A program made the translations under genes and the position numbers. A stretch of 13,155 nucleotides of DNA from Clostridia bacterium (lineage in GTDB: Bacteria; Bacillota; Clostridia; Oscillospirales; CAG-272). The stretch spans positions 1 to 13,155 of the forward strand of contig CAAGDE010000003.1 in the NCBI GenBank assembly GCA_900768535.1, given 5' to 3'. The notes under the pieces were generated by a model, which saw nothing but the letters and a program-made list of their open reading frames with translations, was not told where the DNA came from and searched no databases. Every line of letters starts with the position of its first letter. Position 1 is the first letter of the stretch. Positions 10,857 through 13,155 of the stretch are shown one piece after another.

Positions 10857-12987
10857 ACCCCTCCAGCCAAGCCGCGGTAATCCGGGCGGCGGTGTAGGAG
10901 GCGTAGTAGCCGTGGGAGGCGTTTTCGAGGACGACGGAGATGACGAGGTCGGGGCGGGTGGAGCCGGGGGTGGTGGCGGTACCGGCGTAGAGCGCGTTGG
11001 TGGTTGTGACGCGGCGCCGGTTGCCGTCCTCATCCGTGAGGACATCGCCCGTTTCGGGGTCGCGCAGGTACTTCCAGACCTCGGCGGTACCGGTTTTGCC
11101 GCCGACCGTTGCGGGGTCGACACCGGCGTTCCGGTAGCGGTTCCGGATCTGCGTTGAGCCGCTGACGACCATCCGCATTCCCTGCAGGATCGTGGAGACC
11201 GTTGCGTCGGAGAGGTTCACCGTTGAGAGCGGCTTGTCGGTCACGGCGCTGTCGGTGTAGCTGGGCGTGTCGCTTCCGAAGGCGCGGACCTCCCGGAGCA
11301 GATGTGCCGCATAGCGCGTGCCGCCGTTCACCGCCGTGGAGATCATCACCCCGATCTGCAGGGGGGTCATCTGCGTGTTGTACTGTCCGATTGCCGCCGA
11401 CAGGACGTTTCCCGCCGCCCCGCCGAGGTCATCCGAGCGCGTACCGGTCAGCTCGCCCAGCTCCAGCCCGGTGTCCTCGCCGATGCCGAACGCCTTCATA
11501 TACTCCGCCATCCGGTCGATGCCCATATGCAGACCGAGGTCATAGAAAAAGCTGTTGCAGGAGTCCGCCAGTGCCTGCGTGACGGTCAGACTGGTTCCGT
11601 AGGCGCTGTGCGGGTAGGTCGAACAGCCCCAGGAGTAGTCGTTCCCCCAATCCGGCACGGTGTATCTGCCGGAGCAGGTCACGCGCGACGAGGACGTAAT
11701 CAGCCCGTCGGTCAGTCCCGCCGCCGCCATCAGCACCTTGAAGGTCGAGCCGGGCGCATAGACCCCCCGGAGCGCACGGTTGAGCAGCGGGGTGCCGTCC
11801 GCCGCCGTCAGGTCGTTGTAGTCGCGGTTGTAGGTGGTCAGATCGTAGGTCGGATAGGACGCGACCGCCAGGATTTCGAAGGTGTTCGGATCCATTGCAA
11901 CCGCCGCGCCCGCGTTGCACTCGTAGCCGGTTCGGGCGGCGGCAGACTGATCGCTCTTTCTGACCTGTGCAACGTTTTCCGCCAGCGCGTTCTCGGCGGC
12001 GATCTGCAGATCGATGTCAATTGTCAGATAGACATCCTGCCCGGACTGCGGCGCGATCACGGTTTCGGTTGCAATCACCGTGCCGTTTTCGTCGAACGTG
12101 ACGCGCAGTTTTCCGTCGGTGCCGTGGAGGTACTCCTCAAACGCCGCCTCACAGCCCGATTTGCCGACCATCGCGTTCATCTGATAGCCGCGCTCGTTGT
12201 AGTATTCCCACTCCTCGGAGTAAATCGGACCCACACTGCCCAGGATGTGTGACGCATACCCCGGATAGCGGTAGACGCGGTCGGCGGTGACGGTGAAGCT
12301 GACGCCGGTCAGGCTCAGCTCCTGGACGTAGGTGATCAGCGCCGTCCCTGCATCGGTGGCGAAGGTGTAGTCCTCCCCCTCGGAGAAGCGGTTCGCGTCC
12401 ATGTCATATCGCAGACGCAGCAGCCGGTCGACCTGCGCGTCGGTGTAGACGCGGTTGCCGTTCCGGTCGCGCTCCAGCAGGTGATAGCCGTCCACCAGCT
12501 CCGCGACCAGGTCCTTTGCCTTGACCGTCTCCTTCATGCCGCGCGACCGGAGCAGGCGTCGCAGCCGGTAGTTGACCGCGGTGTTTTCGTCTCCCGCCGC
12601 CGCGGTGTAGGTATAATTCGGATACGTGCCGTCAAACGGGAAGTACTTTTCGGTATGCGCCGCCTCGGATTCGCACATCCGGAGCGCCTCCAGGAGCGCC
12701 ATGCACACGCGTGTCTGCTCCGCCGCGCCCGCCGCCGTGAATGCCGCGTTCGACAGCACCAGGTCGTAGGTGTACCGGTTGGAAACGAGTGCCCGCCCCT
12801 TCCGGTCGAAGATCTCCCCCCGGACCGCCGGGACATAGACAAACCGCACCGTGGTGTTGTCCTCCTCCGTCTTTTCGCGGTTGATGATCTGCACGTAAAA
12901 CAGCCTGCCGACATACACCAGGCACACCGCGCAAAACAGCACCGCCAGCGCCACGTACCGCAGCAAATGATTCCGTTTCTGTGCCAT
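10855..12987 (-). CDS. Class B penicillin-binding protein (PBP2 type transpeptidase)
   Basis: A 710-residue cell-wall transpeptidase that cross-links peptidoglycan outside the membrane, probably in elongation with a RodA-type partner. One membrane anchor spans residues 9-27 after a short basic N-terminus. The dimerisation domain starts with RGEIFDRKGRALVSNRYTYD (56-75) and includes GYASHILG and VGKSGCEAAFEEYLHG. The penicillin-binding domain has all three motifs: STFK with the catalytic serine (414-417), SCN (476-478) and KTGTAE (631-636). No PASTA domain follows. The start at 12987 (MAQKRNH) is preceded by AAAGGAGG at 5 nt; 14 upstream codons of open frame come from a palindromic repeat. No promoter is visible, since the repeat occupies the upstream region. 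It could be called mrdA or pbpA, which the sequence alone does not settle. Confidence 0.93.
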   Translation of the reverse strand: MAQKRNHLLRYVALAVLFCAVCLVYVGRLFYVQIINREKTEEDNTTVRFVYVPAVRGEIFDRKGRALVSNRYTYDLVLSNAAFTAAGAAEQTRVCMALLEALRMCESEAAHTEKYFPFDGTYPNYTYTAAAGDENTAVNYRLRRLLRSRGMKETVKAKDLVAELVDGYHLLERDRNGNRVYTDAQVDRLLRLRYDMDANRFSEGEDYTFATDAGTALITYVQELSLTGVSFTVTADRVYRYPGYASHILGSVGPIYSEEWEYYNERGYQMNAMVGKSGCEAAFEEYLHGTDGKLRVTFDENGTVIATETVIAPQSGQDVYLTIDIDLQIAAENALAENVAQVRKSDQSAAARTGYECNAGAAVAMDPNTFEILAVASYPTYDLTTYNRDYNDLTAADGTPLLNRALRGVYAPGSTFKVLMAAAGLTDGLITSSSRVTCSGRYTVPDWGNDYSWGCSTYPHSAYGTSLTVTQALADSCNSFFYDLGLHMGIDRMAEYMKAFGIGEDTGLELGELTGTRSDDLGGAAGNVLSAAIGQYNTQMTPLQIGVMISTAVNGGTRYAAHLLREVRAFGSDTPSYTDSAVTDKPLSTVNLSDATVSTILQGMRMVVSGSTQIRNRYRNAGVDPATVGGKTGTAEVWKYLRDPETGDVLTDEDGNRRRVTTTNALYAGTATTPGSTRPDLVISVVLENASHGYYASYTAARITAAWLEG

Positions 12988-13007
12988 GGGGACCTCCTTT
13001 GGGGTGA

Positions 13008-13083
13008 AGACCTTGGGACGCTGTCCCAAACCCTGCTTAAGAAACTTTTTGAAAAAAGTTTCTTAAGAATCTTCAAAAACTTT
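13008..13083 (-). repeat. Left arm of palindromic intergenic repeat (copy 5)
   Basis: It begins AGACCTTGGGACGCTGTCCC like copy 2, then a perfect 15-bp stem with a two-base loop (13036-13050 with 13053-13067), then AATCTTCAAAAACTTTT. The stem bases differ from copy 2 on both sides so that pairing is kept. It lies 8 nt upstream of the PBP ribosome-binding site. The matching right arm is expected beyond the end of the window. Confidence 0.8.
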
Positions 13084-13155
13084 TACTGAGCCTTCTTTTT
13101 ATGGGTTCTTCCGCTACCTGGGGGGGCTGTACGCGGCGTTATGTGGTACCTCTTA
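13084..13155. other. Unassigned end of window
   Basis: About 70 bp after the left arm, probably the start of the variable core of the repeat pair. No gene, promoter or terminator is seen. Confidence 0.4.

Noticed and set aside
10725..11123. Upstream extension of the yceD frame to 11123
   Set aside because: It runs through the yceD promoter, the collapsed repeat and the end of the PBP gene; the Pro/Thr-rich peptide is a frame artefact, and a good ribosome site marks the start at 10724.

Overview
The window looks like a chromosomal segment of a moderately GC-rich Firmicute of the class Clostridia. The evidence is the gene order hrcA-grpE-dnaK-dnaJ behind a CIRCE operator, a DnaK ATPase domain without the loop typical of Gram-negative DnaK, the pair DUF177 (YceD)-rpmF, near-consensus sigma-A promoters with 17-bp spacers, and strong AGGAGG-type ribosome-binding sites. 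The genus cannot be read from this sequence. All conserved genes lie on the minus strand, so transcription runs from right to left.

From right to left the layout is as follows. A class B penicillin-binding protein (PBP2 type) occupies 10855-12987. A consensus promoter then drives yceD (DUF177) and rpmF (ribosomal protein L32), closed by a strong terminator at 9912-9953. A structured stretch of about 500 bp with one possible 40-residue ORF follows. The heat-shock operon hrcA-grpE-dnaK-dnaJ (4464-9389) starts from a sigma-A promoter with a perfect CIRCE just after the predicted start site. Beyond the dnaJ terminator lies a 1-kb array of tandem repeats (3384-4410). The last two genes, each with its own promoter, are a GH78-like alpha-L-rhamnosidase (1291-3204) and a DUF624/YesL-like membrane protein (182-1138). 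This pairing is typical of plant-glycan (rhamnose) utilisation loci.

The most interesting part is the array at 3384-4410. It contains four diverged copies of a unit of about 200 bp. Each copy carries the end of a small toxin-like gene, a hairpin terminator that works in both directions, and a converging minus-strand promoter (TTGACA-16/17-TAnnAY). Only one copy has a whole toxin gene: a 28-residue membrane peptide with a basic tail, a perfect TTGACA-17-TATAAT promoter and a long structured leader. I read it as a type I (RNA-antitoxin) toxin-antitoxin locus, with three more antitoxin units that have lost the toxin body. The toxin mRNA can pair its own leader with its far 3' end over about 23 bp, and its Shine-Dalgarno region can form alternative hairpins. 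Both suggest Hok-like or Fst-like control of translation.

A second unnamed feature is a family of paired palindromic intergenic repeats with termini AGACCTTGGG...CCCAAGGTCT. A full pair sits between dnaK and dnaJ, halves lie at both window edges, and a collapsed remnant supplies part of the stop codon of the PBP gene.
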